A stretch of DNA of 64,000 nt from Nocardioides sp. (GCA_020636915.1 JACJWV010000003.1:248001-312000), one strand, 5' to 3'; positions 50,662 through 59,392 are shown, counted from the first letter of the stretch. Program-made: numbers and translations. Notes: generated from the letters alone by a model not told the origin.

Positions 50662-51129
50662 CTAGCGCGGGGTGAGGCGGAAGACGGGCAGCACGCGGTC
50701 GGTGCGCTCGGCGTACATCTGGTAGTTCGGCCAGGTCTCGAGCAGCACCGGCCAGATCCGCTCGCGCTCGGCGCCGACGAGCTCCCGCGCGTCCACGGCG
50801 ACGGTGCGACCACGGAAGGTGATCGTCGGGTCCTCGGCGGCGCGCAGGTTGGCCACCCACTCCGGCGGCTTCGGACCGCCCCAGTTCGAGCCGACGACGT
50901 ACCACGCGTCCTCGTGGGGCACGGTCAGCAGCGGGGTGGTGCGCAGGACCCCCGACCTGCGCCCCGGCACCTGGAGGACGAGCTCGTCGAGCCCGGTCGC
51001 CAGCATGATCGTCAGGCGGCCACGGGTCAGGCGCTGCAGCGCCTTGTCGCTGCCCACGATCATCGGGGCGAAGCGCGGCAGCCACGGCTGCGCGCCGAGC
51101 TTCTGCGCCGTCCACCGCATCGGGTTCAT
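50662..51129 (-). CDS. F420-type deazaflavin-dependent nitroreductase family protein
   Basis: The 155-residue protein belongs to the Ddn/F420-dependent split beta-barrel family. Its motifs are LVLQVPGRRSGVLRTTPLLT, WYVVGSNWGGPKPPEWVANL and ITFRGRTVAVDARELVGAER. Members bind F420H2 (or related flavins) and reduce quinones, nitroaromatics or other electrophiles. It fits the F420-NADP reductase gene at 498. It is the last gene of a three-gene minus-strand set (HAD, DUF4446, this gene), with 19 bp to the gene before it. Confidence 0.88.
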   Translation of the reverse strand: MNPMRWTAQKLGAQPWLPRFAPMIVGSDKALQRLTRGRLTIMLATGLDELVLQVPGRRSGVLRTTPLLTVPHEDAWYVVGSNWGGPKPPEWVANLRAAEDPTITFRGRTVAVDARELVGAERERIWPVLLETWPNYQMYAERTDRVLPVFRLTPR

Positions 51130-51148
51130 GGCCGGAGCATAGGGCGAC

Positions 51149-51544
51149 CTAAGGCCGCGCGTGCTCGATCGCCTCCAGCTCCTCCGGGGAGAGCTGCTGC
51201 TCGCAGGTCCAGCCGGTGATGCTCTTGGCGTAGCTGCGTGCCTCGCTGCGACCGTGGATCGAGGTCAGCACCACACCGTGACCCCCGTCGTCGAGCAGCG
51301 CGAGCGACCACGACAGGTGCCCGCCCATGTCCCCGAAGGCGTCGTACCGCACGACCGCCAGGTGCCGCAGTGCGTCCTTGGACTCCGCGCGCAGGGCCGC
51401 GACCTCCTGGCGCAGGCCCTGGACGTCCTCGGGGAGCGCGTCCACGCCGTCGCCGCGCCGCGGCCGGGCCGAGCGGAGCGCGGCGACCGCGACCACCAGG
51501 GCGACGACGGCGACCACGGCGGCAGCGAGCGCGACGATGTCCAC
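51149..51544 (-). CDS. DUF4446 family membrane-anchored protein
   Basis: The 131-residue protein has one N-terminal helix (VALAAAVVAVVALVVAVAAL), a short coiled coil (LRQEVAALRAESKDALRHLA) and a conserved C-terminal domain. That domain, VVRYDAFGDMGGHLSWSLAL with DGGHGVVLTSIHGRSEARSY, is the DUF4446 signature. Its role is unknown; relatives occur near chromosome-partition genes in some Gram-positives. It lies 26 bp after the HAD gene and 19 bp before the deazaflavin gene. Confidence 0.85.
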   Translation of the reverse strand: MDIVALAAAVVAVVALVVAVAALRSARPRRGDGVDALPEDVQGLRQEVAALRAESKDALRHLAVVRYDAFGDMGGHLSWSLALLDDGGHGVVLTSIHGRSEARSYAKSITGWTCEQQLSPEELEAIEHARP

Positions 51545-51570
51545 GACAGCGAGGGTATGTGCCCGGGGCG

Positions 51571-52200
51571 TCAGAGGTACGCCGACACCTCGGCGAGCGA
51601 CGAGACCTGCCCGGTCCCGCCCGTCCGGTCGATGCGGACCGTGTCGATCCCGAGCGCGGCGGCCCCGTCACAGTAGGACTGCTGGTCGTCGACGAGCACC
51701 GCACGCTCGGGCGCGGTCCCGAGGCGCTCCAGCGCGACGTCGAAGATGGCCCGGTCGGGCTTGGTGGCGCCCACCTCGCACGACAGCACCAGCTCGTCGA
51801 CCAGGGCCGTCAGCCCGAGGCCGTCCAGGAGCGGCCGCGTGTTCTCGGCGCAGTTGCTGACGAACGCGGTGCGGGTCCCGGCCGCGCGGAGCGACCGCAG
51901 GAACGGCACCGTGTCGTCCGGTACGACGGCGAGCTCGGCCAGCAGGTCGCGGTCAGCCGCCACCAGCGCGGCGACGGTCTCGTCGTCCGGCGTCGCGCCG
52001 CACCGGGCGAGCACCGCGGCGACGGCCTCGGCCAGGGAGGCCCGGCCGTCGTTGATCCGCGGACCCCACGACCCGGCCGCCTCGGCGAACGCCGTGGCGG
52101 ACACGCCGGCGCGCTCGGCCAGCAGCGCGGCGTGCCGGACCTGGTCCACGCACAGCACGGTCTCGAAGACGTCGAGCAGCACGGCGTCGTACTTCGGCAC
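51571..52200 (-). CDS. HAD-superfamily hydrolase (haloacid dehalogenase-like)
   Basis: The 209-residue protein has a C1 helical cap and the HAD motifs AVLLDVFETVL (nucleophile Asp), AFVSNCAEN and VGATKPDRAIF, then VLVDDQQSYCDGA. The second Asp of the usual DxD is replaced (DVFET), as in haloacid dehalogenase-type members, so phosphatase activity is less certain. The GTG at 52200 follows TAGGGT (52213-52208, minus) with a 7-nt gap, a leaderless pattern. It is divergent from pheA. Confidence 0.85.
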   Translation of the reverse strand: MPKYDAVLLDVFETVLCVDQVRHAALLAERAGVSATAFAEAAGSWGPRINDGRASLAEAVAAVLARCGATPDDETVAALVAADRDLLAELAVVPDDTVPFLRSLRAAGTRTAFVSNCAENTRPLLDGLGLTALVDELVLSCEVGATKPDRAIFDVALERLGTAPERAVLVDDQQSYCDGAAALGIDTVRIDRTGGTGQVSSLAEVSAYL

Positions 52201-52275
52201 GGGCCCCACCCTAGACAGACGGGCGCGGGCCGCACCGTGGGCGGCCCGCCGGTGCGGCGTCCCCTGCGTGGGACC

Positions 52276-53142
52276 ATGAAGCCCGTGACGACGTCCACGA
52301 CCCGACGGATCGCCTACCAGGGCGAGCCCGGCGCCAACTCCCACCAGGTGTGCAAGGAGCACTACCCCGACTGGGAGGCCGTGCCCTGTGCGTCGTTCGA
52401 GGACGTCTTCGCAGCGGTCGAGTCCGGGGACGCGGACCTGGCGATGATCCCGATCGACAACTCGATCGCCGGCCGGGTGGCCGACATCCACCACTTCCTG
52501 CCCGGCTCGGGGCTGCACATCGTCGCCGAGCACTTCCTGCGGATCCGCTTCTGCCTGATGGGCGTCCCGGGCACGACCCTCGGCACGATCCGGACCGTGC
52601 ACAGCCACGTCCACGCGCTCGGGCAGTGCCGCAAGATCATCCGCGAGCACGGCTTCACGCCGGTGATCTCCGGGGACACCGCGGGCGCGGCCCGGGAGGT
52701 GAAGGAGTTCGCCGACCCCACCCAGGCCGCGATCTCGCCCCCGCTGGCCGCGGACATCTACGGCCTGGAGATCCTCGCCGAGGACGTCGAGGACGAGGAG
52801 CACAACACCACGCGCTTCGTCGTGCTCTCCCGCGAGCTCATCGAGGCGCCACCCGGCAACGGCCCGGTGGTCACCAGCTTCATCTTCAACGTGCGCAACC
52901 TGCCCGCCGCGCTCTACAAGGCCCTGGGCGGCTTCGCGACCAACGGCGTGAACATGACCAAGCTCGAGAGCTACATGGTCGGCGGCGAGTTCACCGCCAC
53001 CCAGTTCCTCGCCGAGGTCGACGGGCACCCCGACGACGCCGGGCTGAAGCGCGCGCTCGAGGAGCTCGCGTTCTTCACCACCGACGTCACGGTGCTCGGG
53101 GTCTACCCCGCCGACCCGTTCCGGGCCACGGTGTCGCGGTAG
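52276..53142 (+). CDS. pheA: Prephenate dehydratase
   Basis: The 288-residue protein has the dehydratase domain (RIAYQGEPGANSHQVCKEHY, IPIDNSIAGRVADIHHFL, HNTTRFVVLS with the catalytic Thr). A C-terminal ACT domain (LYKALGGFATNGVNMTKLES) binds phenylalanine for feedback control. It turns prephenate into phenylpyruvate. The wording of several motifs (VHALGQCRKIIREHG, KLESYMVGGEFTATQFLAEV) recalls alphaproteobacterial PheA more than the GPEGTF form usual in actinobacteria; this is from memory. ATG 52276 is used; GTG 52285 is an alternative. Confidence 0.92.
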   Translation: MKPVTTSTTRRIAYQGEPGANSHQVCKEHYPDWEAVPCASFEDVFAAVESGDADLAMIPIDNSIAGRVADIHHFLPGSGLHIVAEHFLRIRFCLMGVPGTTLGTIRTVHSHVHALGQCRKIIREHGFTPVISGDTAGAAREVKEFADPTQAAISPPLAADIYGLEILAEDVEDEEHNTTRFVVLSRELIEAPPGNGPVVTSFIFNVRNLPAALYKALGGFATNGVNMTKLESYMVGGEFTATQFLAEVDGHPDDAGLKRALEELAFFTTDVTVLGVYPADPFRATVSR

Positions 53143-53173
53143 CCGCAGCCCGCCAGGTCGCGCCGCCCCGGCG

Positions 53174-53941
53174 TCAGCCCGCCATCAGGTTGAACATCCC
53201 GCCCTGGGGGTCGGCCAGCACCGCCATCCGACCCACGCCGGGGACGTCGAAGGCGGGGGCGACCACCGTGCCGCCGAGCCCGGTCGCCCGCTCGATCGTC
53301 GCGTCGACGTCGTCGACGGCGAAGTAGACGCCCCAGTAGGGCGGGATGCCCTCCATCGGCGGCGGCATCGCCCCGCCGACCTGGCGGCCGTCGACCACCA
53401 GGCAGGTGTACGGCGGCCCGTCGCCCATCGGCTGGGCCTCCCAGCTCACCCCCAGTACCTCGGCGTAGAACGCCGTCGCGGCCCCGACGTCGGGCGTGAC
53501 CAGCTCGTGCCAGATCGGCGTCCCGGGCTCGTTGGCGAGCACGGTGCCGATGGTGCCGCGGGCCTGCCACAGGTTGACCCGGGCCCCGGTCGGGTCCGCG
53601 ATCGCGGCCATCCGGCCGAGGTCCATCACGTCGAAGGGCTCGGCGTCGACCCGGCCGCCGGCAGCCGCGACCTTCGCGGTGGCGGCGTCCACGTCGTCCA
53701 CGGTGACGTAGACGCCCCAGAAGGCCGGGTGGTCCTCCATCCCGGGCATCGGGCCGCTGATCCCGGCGACCGACTCGCCGTCCTTGCTCACCGCCACGTA
53801 GTAGCCGGCCTCCCCGAGCGGGACGTCCTCGAGGTCCCACCCGAACAGGGGACCGTAGAAGGCCTTGGCGGCCTCCTGGTCGGGCGTCACGAGCTCGACG
53901 TAGCTCGGGGTGCCCTGCGCGTACTTCTCGAACTTCGGCAT
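53174..53941 (-). CDS. Two-domain VOC (glyoxalase/bleomycin-resistance-like) protein
   Basis: The 255-residue protein consists of two tandem VOC modules of about 125 residues. Each starts with a variant of ELVTPDxxAAxxFYxxxxGW. PSYVELVTPDQEAAKAFYGP and IWHELVTPDVGAATAFYAEV are the two starts, and each ends in GRMAxxADPxGxxxNL. Metal-binding His/Glu positions are only partly kept. Similar actinobacterial proteins bind small hydrophobic ligands or belong to hydroxylase-like groups. GAGGAGGAA lies upstream of the ATG. No substrate can be given. Confidence 0.85.
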   Translation of the reverse strand: MPKFEKYAQGTPSYVELVTPDQEAAKAFYGPLFGWDLEDVPLGEAGYYVAVSKDGESVAGISGPMPGMEDHPAFWGVYVTVDDVDAATAKVAAAGGRVDAEPFDVMDLGRMAAIADPTGARVNLWQARGTIGTVLANEPGTPIWHELVTPDVGAATAFYAEVLGVSWEAQPMGDGPPYTCLVVDGRQVGGAMPPPMEGIPPYWGVYFAVDDVDATIERATGLGGTVVAPAFDVPGVGRMAVLADPQGGMFNLMAG

Positions 53942-54060
53942 CTGCTGTTCCTCCTCGCCTGCCGACCCCACCCGACAGCCAACACCCGACCACCGACAGC
54001 GGCAACCGCCGCGACACCTCCTCGACCGCCGGCTCCCGGCCGACGAGTAGGTTCCTTGGC

Positions 54061-54762
54061 GTGGACCAGCCCGACCCTCGGACCGCCGACCTCGGATTCG
54101 CGCGCGTGGACGTCGACCGCGCGGCACGCACGGGCGACCCCGAGGTCGTCTACGGCTCCGGCAAGACCCCGGACCAGGTGGTCGCGATCCTGCGGGCGCT
54201 GCACGACAAGCATCCCGAGCGCGCGGTGCTGGCCACCCGCCTGACCGTCGAGGCGCTCGACGTCGTCGGCCGGGCCCTGCCCGAGGCCGAGATCGACCTG
54301 GTCGCCCGGGCGGTCACCCTCGGCCCCCTCCCGGAGCCGCGGGGCCGGGTCGCCGTCGTCGCGGCCGGCACCTCGGACGCACCCGTCGCCGCCGAGGCGG
54401 CCCTGACGGTCGCCGTTCATGGCGCGGCGGTCGACCGCATCGACGACGTCGGGGTCGCCGGCCTGCACCGGCTGCTCGGGGTCCGGGAGCGGCTCGACGC
54501 CGCAGACTGCCTCGTGGTCGTCGCGGGGATGGAGGGCGCCCTGCCGTCGGTCGTCGGCGGGCTGACCGGCGTACCGCTCGTGGCCGTGCCGACCAGCGTC
54601 GGGTACGGCACCTCGCTCGGGGGGATCGCGGCGCTGCTGACCATGCTGAACTCCTGCGCGCCCGGCGTCACGGTCGTCAACATCGACAACGGCTACGGCG
54701 CCGGCGTCCACGCCGCCCGCGTGGCCCGCCAGTCGGCGCCCCGGCAGCCGGAGCGCCCGTGA
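54061..54762 (+). CDS. larB: LarB: pyridinium-3,5-biscarboxylic acid mononucleotide synthase
   Basis: The 233-residue protein matches LarB. It has the PurE-like core VAVVAAGTSDAPVAAEAALT, GVAGLHRLLGVRERLDAADC, VVVAGMEGALPSVVGGL and VPTSVGYGTSLGGIAALLTM. LarB carboxylates and hydrolyses nicotinic acid adenine dinucleotide, the first step of the nickel-pincer nucleotide cofactor. TAGGTT (54048-54053) ends 7 nt before the GTG start. The larC gene overlaps its stop by 4 nt. larE is not in the window. Confidence 0.93.
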   Translation: MDQPDPRTADLGFARVDVDRAARTGDPEVVYGSGKTPDQVVAILRALHDKHPERAVLATRLTVEALDVVGRALPEAEIDLVARAVTLGPLPEPRGRVAVVAAGTSDAPVAAEAALTVAVHGAAVDRIDDVGVAGLHRLLGVRERLDAADCLVVVAGMEGALPSVVGGLTGVPLVAVPTSVGYGTSLGGIAALLTMLNSCAPGVTVVNIDNGYGAGVHAARVARQSAPRQPERP

Positions 54763-55973
54763 CCGTCGCCTGGGTCGACGCGTCCTCCGGCGCGAGCGGC
54801 GACCTCCTCCTCGGCGCGCTGGTCGGGGCGGGCGTGCCGGTGGAGGTGCTGCAGGCAGCGGTCGACGCGGTCGCCCCCGAGCCCGTGGCCCTCCGCGTCG
54901 AGCACGTGCACCGCGGTGGCCTCGCGGCGCTCCGGGTCCACGTCGACCTGACCGAGTCCCACCACCACCGCACCTGGCGCGACGTGCGCACGATCCTCGA
55001 CGCGGCCGCGCTCGACGGGCGGGTGCGCGACCTCGCGCTCGCCGCGTTCGAGCGCCTGGCGGTCGCGGAGGGCGTCGTCCACGGCGCCGACCCCGAGACC
55101 GTGCACTTCCACGAGGTCGGCGCGCTGGACGCGATCGCCGACGTGGTCGGCGTGTGCGCGGGCTTCGTGCACCTCGGGGCCACGCCGGTGACGGTCTCCC
55201 CCGTGGCCGTCGGTTCCGGCACGGTCCGCACGACGCACGGCGTCCTGCCGGTGCCACCTCCGGCGGTGGCCGAGCTGCTGCGCGGGGCGCCGACCCACGC
55301 GGGCACGGTGGCCATGGAGCTGTGCACGCCGACGGGCGCCGCGCTGCTGACGACGCTCGCCACGGCGTACGGCCCGCAGCCGCCGATGGTCGTCGAGTCC
55401 GTGGGCGTGGGTGCCGGCAGCCGGGACCCGGAGGGTCACGCGAACGTCCTGCGCCTCTTCGTCGGGGTCCCGGCCGGCACCGAGACGGGATCGACCACCG
55501 CGGAACCCCTGCTGATCGAGACGAACATCGACGACCTCGACCCGCGGGTGTGGCCGGCGGTGATCGCGGCGCTGCTCGAGGCCGGCGCCTCGGACGCGTG
55601 GCTGACGCCGATCCTGATGAAGAAGGGCCGTCCCGCCCACACGCTGCACGCGCTCGTCGAGCCCGCGCGCGCGGCCGAGGTCCGCACGGCGATCTTCCGG
55701 CACACCACGACCATCGGCCTGCGCGAGCAGCCGGTGTCCAAGCACGCGCTGGAGCGTGAGATGGTCGAGGTCGAGGTCGACGGTCGGCGGATCGCGGTCA
55801 AGCTCGCCCGCCAGGGCGACCAGGTCGTCAACGCCCAGCCGGAGTACGACGACGTGGTGCGTGCCGCCGCGGCGCTCGGCCGCCCGGTCAACGACGTCCT
55901 CACCGCGGCGCAGGCGCTGTGCCGCGCCCTTCTCGGCACGACCGAGCTCGGAACAGGAGACGGAAACCCCTGA
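54759..55973 (+). CDS. larC: LarC: nickel insertion enzyme of the NPN cofactor
   Basis: The 404-residue protein is a single uninterrupted LarC: WVDASSGASGDLLLGALVGA, VEHVHRGGLAALRVHVDL, HFHEVGALDAIADVVGVC and LIETNIDDLDPRVWPAVIAA. Histidines and acidic residues in HFHEVGALD are likely nickel ligands. LarC uses CTP to insert nickel into the dithio-pyridinium nucleotide. The GTG overlaps the larB stop, and the stop TGA overlaps the next ATG (TGATG). In lactobacilli larC is split by a programmed frameshift; here it is continuous. Confidence 0.93.
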   Translation: MTVAWVDASSGASGDLLLGALVGAGVPVEVLQAAVDAVAPEPVALRVEHVHRGGLAALRVHVDLTESHHHRTWRDVRTILDAAALDGRVRDLALAAFERLAVAEGVVHGADPETVHFHEVGALDAIADVVGVCAGFVHLGATPVTVSPVAVGSGTVRTTHGVLPVPPPAVAELLRGAPTHAGTVAMELCTPTGAALLTTLATAYGPQPPMVVESVGVGAGSRDPEGHANVLRLFVGVPAGTETGSTTAEPLLIETNIDDLDPRVWPAVIAALLEAGASDAWLTPILMKKGRPAHTLHALVEPARAAEVRTAIFRHTTTIGLREQPVSKHALEREMVEVEVDGRRIAVKLARQGDQVVNAQPEYDDVVRAAAALGRPVNDVLTAAQALCRALLGTTELGTGDGNP

Positions 55974-56563
55974 TGGACCCGGTCGTCATCGGCCTGACCT
56001 TCCTCGCCATCTTCGTGGTGGAGCTGCCCGACAAGACCTTCCTCGCGACGCTGGTGCTCGCGACGAAGTACCGCCCGATCCTGGTGTGGATCGGCGTCGG
56101 CCTCGCGTTCGCCGTGCAGACGACGGTCGCCGTGCTCCTCGGGCATGCCGTGTCGTTCCTGCCCAAGGAGGTCGTCCAGGCCGCAGCCGGGCTGATGTTC
56201 CTCGCGGGCGCGGTGATCCTGGTCCGCGAGGGGCGCAGCCACCAGGCCGCCGCCGAGGCGGAGGACGAGGTGCTGGCCAAGGACGTCAGCGGCCACCGGG
56301 CGATCGTCGCCAGCTTCCTGGTGCTCTTCGCCGCCGAGTGGGGCGACCTGTCCCAGCTGCTGACGATCTCGCTGGTCGCGAAGTACGAGCAGCCGGTCTC
56401 GGTGTTCGTCGGCGCGCTGGCCGCCCTGCTCGTGGTGAGCGGGCTGGCCGTCATCGCCGGCCAGGGCCTGCAGCGCTTCGTCAAGCTGCACGTCCTGCAC
56501 TACGTGGGGGCGGGTGTCTGCCTCGTGCTCGCCGGGGTCACGGCGTACGAGCTGCTGACGTAG
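55973..56563 (+). CDS. TMEM165/GDT1 family cation transporter
   Basis: The 196-residue membrane protein has six predicted helices in two homologous halves. Each has the family acidic motif: VVELPDKTF near residue 15 and AAEWGDLSQ near residue 120. GDT1/MneA-type proteins export or compartmentalise Mn2+ or Ca2+ in exchange for protons. The ATG overlaps the larC stop by 1 nt, so it is co-expressed with the nickel-cofactor genes. Transport of a metal linked to that pathway is possible but unproven. ELPDKT replaces the usual ExGDKT glycine with proline. Confidence 0.88.
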   Translation: MDPVVIGLTFLAIFVVELPDKTFLATLVLATKYRPILVWIGVGLAFAVQTTVAVLLGHAVSFLPKEVVQAAAGLMFLAGAVILVREGRSHQAAAEAEDEVLAKDVSGHRAIVASFLVLFAAEWGDLSQLLTISLVAKYEQPVSVFVGALAALLVVSGLAVIAGQGLQRFVKLHVLHYVGAGVCLVLAGVTAYELLT

Positions 56564-56581
56564 GTGTCTAGGGTGGGGCCC

Positions 56582-57802
56582 ATGCCCACCCACGGCGCCG
56601 ACAGCGAGGTCGGCACCCTCCAGACCGTCATGCTCCACCGGCCCGGGAACGAGCTGAAGCGGCTCACCCCGCGCAACAACGACAGGCTGCTCTTCGACGG
56701 CATCCCGTGGGTCGCCCGCGCCCAGGACGAGCACGACGCGTTCGCCCAGCGGCTCCGGGACCGCGGCGTCGAGGTGCTCTACCTGACCGAGCTGCTCACC
56801 GCGACGCTGCACGACGACGACGCGCGCAACCACGCCATCACCACCGGTCTCGCCGGCCTGCACCTCGGCGACACGCTGCGGGGCTACCTCGCCCGGTTCC
56901 TGCGCGAGGCCTCGCCCGAGGAGCTGACCGGCTACCTGACCGCCGGCATCCGCAACGACGAGGTCCGCGGCGGCTTCGGGCTCGTCACCTCCCTGCTCGC
57001 CAGCGACGACTTCCTGGTCGACCCGCTGCCGAACCTGCTCTTCACCCGCGACTCCAGCGTGTGGGTCAAGGACCGGGTGGCCGTGACGTCGCTGGCGATG
57101 CCGGCCCGCACCCGCGAGACCCAGCTGACCGAGCTGATCTACACCGAGCACCCGCGCTTCCGCGGCACCCGCAAGGTCCACGGCTGGCACCACGAGCACG
57201 TCGAGGGCGGCGACGTGCTGCTGCTCGCGCCCGGCGTCATCGCCGTGGGGGTCGGCGAGCGCACCACCCCGGCCGGCGCCGAGCGGTTCGCCCGCCAGGC
57301 CTTCCACGCCGGGCTCGCGCACACGGTGCTCGCCGTACCCATCGCGCAGGAGCGCGCGACCATGCACCTCGACACCGTGTGCACGATGGTCGACACCGAC
57401 AAGATCGTGATGTACCCCAACGTCGCCGACTCGCTCCGGGCGTACGCCGTCACGCTCACCGCGCCGGCCGAGGACGACCGGGACCTCGAGCTGACGGTGG
57501 CCGACGCCGAGCCGTTCCTCGTCGCCGCGGCGAAGGCGATGGAGATCGACACCCTCCACCAGATCGACACCGGCCTGGACCCCGTCACCGCCGAGCGCGA
57601 GCAGTGGGACGACGGCAACAACACCCTCGCGATCGCGCCTCGCGTGGCGGTCGCCTACGAGCGCAACGTCGAGACCAACGACCGGCTCGAGGAGGCCGGC
57701 ATCGAGGTCGTCCGCATCGCCGGCTCCGAGCTCGGCTCTGGCCGCGGCGGCCCGCGCTGCATGAGCTGCCCGATCTCGCGGGCACCCCTGCCGGTCGACT
57801 GA
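56582..57802 (+). CDS. arcA: Arginine deiminase
   Basis: The 406-residue enzyme has all key motifs: VMLHRPGNELKRLTPRNN, LLFTRDSSVW, HVEGGDVL, MHLDTVCTMVD and the C-terminal GGPRCMSCPISR with the catalytic Cys. It converts arginine to citrulline and ammonia. No ornithine carbamoyltransferase, carbamate kinase or antiporter gene adjoins, so the usual arc operon is broken up or absent here. TAGGGT (56569-56574) lies 7 nt before the ATG (leaderless pattern). Two palindromes follow the stop. Confidence 0.95.
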   Translation: MPTHGADSEVGTLQTVMLHRPGNELKRLTPRNNDRLLFDGIPWVARAQDEHDAFAQRLRDRGVEVLYLTELLTATLHDDDARNHAITTGLAGLHLGDTLRGYLARFLREASPEELTGYLTAGIRNDEVRGGFGLVTSLLASDDFLVDPLPNLLFTRDSSVWVKDRVAVTSLAMPARTRETQLTELIYTEHPRFRGTRKVHGWHHEHVEGGDVLLLAPGVIAVGVGERTTPAGAERFARQAFHAGLAHTVLAVPIAQERATMHLDTVCTMVDTDKIVMYPNVADSLRAYAVTLTAPAEDDRDLELTVADAEPFLVAAAKAMEIDTLHQIDTGLDPVTAEREQWDDGNNTLAIAPRVAVAYERNVETNDRLEEAGIEVVRIAGSELGSGRGGPRCMSCPISRAPLPVD

Positions 57803-57858
57803 GCTCCCCGGGGTGGTCCCCCGCCGGGGCGGGTCGGGCGGGACGACGGATTCCGATG

Positions 57859-57913
57859 CGGGACGACGAAGTTTCGTCGTCCCGCCGCGGATTTCGTCGG
57901 CCGGCCGACGAAA
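57859..57913. terminator. Two palindromic hairpins between convergent arcA and MFS genes
   Basis: CGGGACGACGAA (57859-57870) pairs perfectly with TTCGTCGTCCCG (57873-57884). A second perfect palindrome spans 57892-57913, with arms TTTCGTCGGCC and GGCCGACGAAA and no loop. Both share the TTCGTCG core and lie between converging genes, consistent with two-way termination. Confidence 0.65.
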
Positions 57914-57943
57914 CTCGCCGCCCCCGCCCCTGCCAGGCCCGCC

Positions 57944-59392
57944 TCAGGCGACCTCGGGGCAGGCCTCGGGCTCGGCGTCGCCGTCCAGCTCCGGCTCCGG
58001 CATGGTCATCGGCTCGGGCCGCAGGAACACCCCACCGACGAGGGCGGCCAGGGCCGCGGCCACGGCGCCGACGGCGAAGGCGAGCTGGAAGCCGCCGTTG
58101 AGGGCCTCGAGCGGAGCGGCCCCGCCGGCGGCGAGGGACTCGGTGCGAGCCGTCGAGAGGCTGACCAGGACGGCCAGGCCGAGCGCGCCGCCCATCATGA
58201 ACGAGGTGTTGACCACGCCGGAGGCGAGGCCGGACTCGTGCGGCTCGACGTCGCCCATCGCGGCGAGCAGGACCGGATTGAAGGCGATGCCGGCACCCGC
58301 GCCGAGCAGCAGCATCGACGGCAGCACGTCGGTCACGAAGCTCCCGTCCACGGGTGCCCGGGAGAAGAGCGCGAGGCTGGCCGCCGCCAGCGACAGGCCG
58401 GCCACCAGGGGCGGCCGGATCCCGAAGCGCATGACCAGCTTGTCCGAGACCCGCAGCGAGCAGACGGCCATCACCACGCTGGTCGGCACGAAGGCGAGGC
58501 CGACCTCGAGGGCGCCGTACCCCAGCACCTGCTGGAGGTAGAGCGCGGCGAGGAAGAACCACGCGAACATCGCGGCCGCCCAGAGCACGCCCACGACCTG
58601 GGAGACGACGACGTTGCGGAGCCGGAACAGGCGCAGCGGCACCAGCGGCTCGGCGGTGCGGGACTCCCAGCCGACGAACGCCGCGAGCAGCACGGCGCTG
58701 CCGGCGAGCAGGACCCAGTGGCTGCTGACGATCCCGTAGACCGACAGCATCAGCGCGCCGGTCACCAGGACCGCGCCGAGCACGTCGATGCGGACGGCGC
58801 GGACCGCGACCTCGTCGCCGGGCAGCACCCGCCGGGCGGCGAGCCAGACACCGATGCCGACCGGGACGTTGACCCAGAAGATCCAGTGCCACGACAGGAG
58901 CCCGGTGAGCACGCCGCCGAGCAGCACGCCCACGGCGCCGCCGCCCGACATCACGAAGCCGAAGAAGCCCATCGCCTTGGCCCGCTCGGCCGGGTCGGAG
59001 AAGAGGCCCATGATCAAGGAGAGGGCGACGGCCGACACCGCCGCGCCGCCGAGGCCCTGGACCGCGCGGCCGACGACGAGTAGCTCGGCGGAGGGTGCGA
59101 GCCCGCACGCCACGGACGCGGCCGTGAACGCCACCACCCCGGTGAGGAAGACCCGCTTGTTGCCCAGCAGGTCGCCGAACCGGCCGGAGAGGAGCAGGAA
59201 GCCGCCGAAGGTCAGCAGGTAGGCGTTGACCACCCACGCGAGCGCCGACTGGGAGAACCCCAGGTCCTCCTGGATGGAGGGGAGGGCGACGTTCACGATG
59301 CTGGAGTCCAGCACGATCATCAGGTCACCCAGGCACAGCACGTACAGCGCCAGCCAGCGGCTCCTGCTCGCGGTCTCGGACATGGTGGTCAT
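57944..59392 (-). CDS. MFS multidrug exporter (DHA2, EmrB/QacA type)
   Basis: The 482-residue protein has about 14 membrane helices. DHA2 motifs are LDSSIVNVALPSIQEDLGFS in the first helix region and GRFGDLLGNKRVFLTG (motif A). GRAVQGLGGAAVSAVALSLI follows. These antiporters use protons to expel drugs or dyes. ATG 59392 has GGAG 9 nt upstream; an ATG 9 nt later is an alternative. It is divergent from a PadR-type regulator across 181 bp, so PadR may repress both sides. The C-terminus is acidic. Confidence 0.92.
   Translation of the reverse strand: MTTMSETASRSRWLALYVLCLGDLMIVLDSSIVNVALPSIQEDLGFSQSALAWVVNAYLLTFGGFLLLSGRFGDLLGNKRVFLTGVVAFTAASVACGLAPSAELLVVGRAVQGLGGAAVSAVALSLIMGLFSDPAERAKAMGFFGFVMSGGGAVGVLLGGVLTGLLSWHWIFWVNVPVGIGVWLAARRVLPGDEVAVRAVRIDVLGAVLVTGALMLSVYGIVSSHWVLLAGSAVLLAAFVGWESRTAEPLVPLRLFRLRNVVVSQVVGVLWAAAMFAWFFLAALYLQQVLGYGALEVGLAFVPTSVVMAVCSLRVSDKLVMRFGIRPPLVAGLSLAAASLALFSRAPVDGSFVTDVLPSMLLLGAGAGIAFNPVLLAAMGDVEPHESGLASGVVNTSFMMGGALGLAVLVSLSTARTESLAAGGAAPLEALNGGFQLAFAVGAVAAALAALVGGVFLRPEPMTMPEPELDGDAEPEACPEVA

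Noticed and set aside
47936..51115. A 1059-codon minus-strand frame opposite kdpD and kdpE
   Set aside because: kdpD and kdpE have full family motifs on the plus strand, and the antisense frame is Arg/Ser/Thr-rich shadow.
55436..57559. A 707-codon minus-strand frame opposite larC, the transporter and arcA
   Set aside because: All three plus-strand genes have unmistakable motifs. The antisense frame is a codon-bias artefact.
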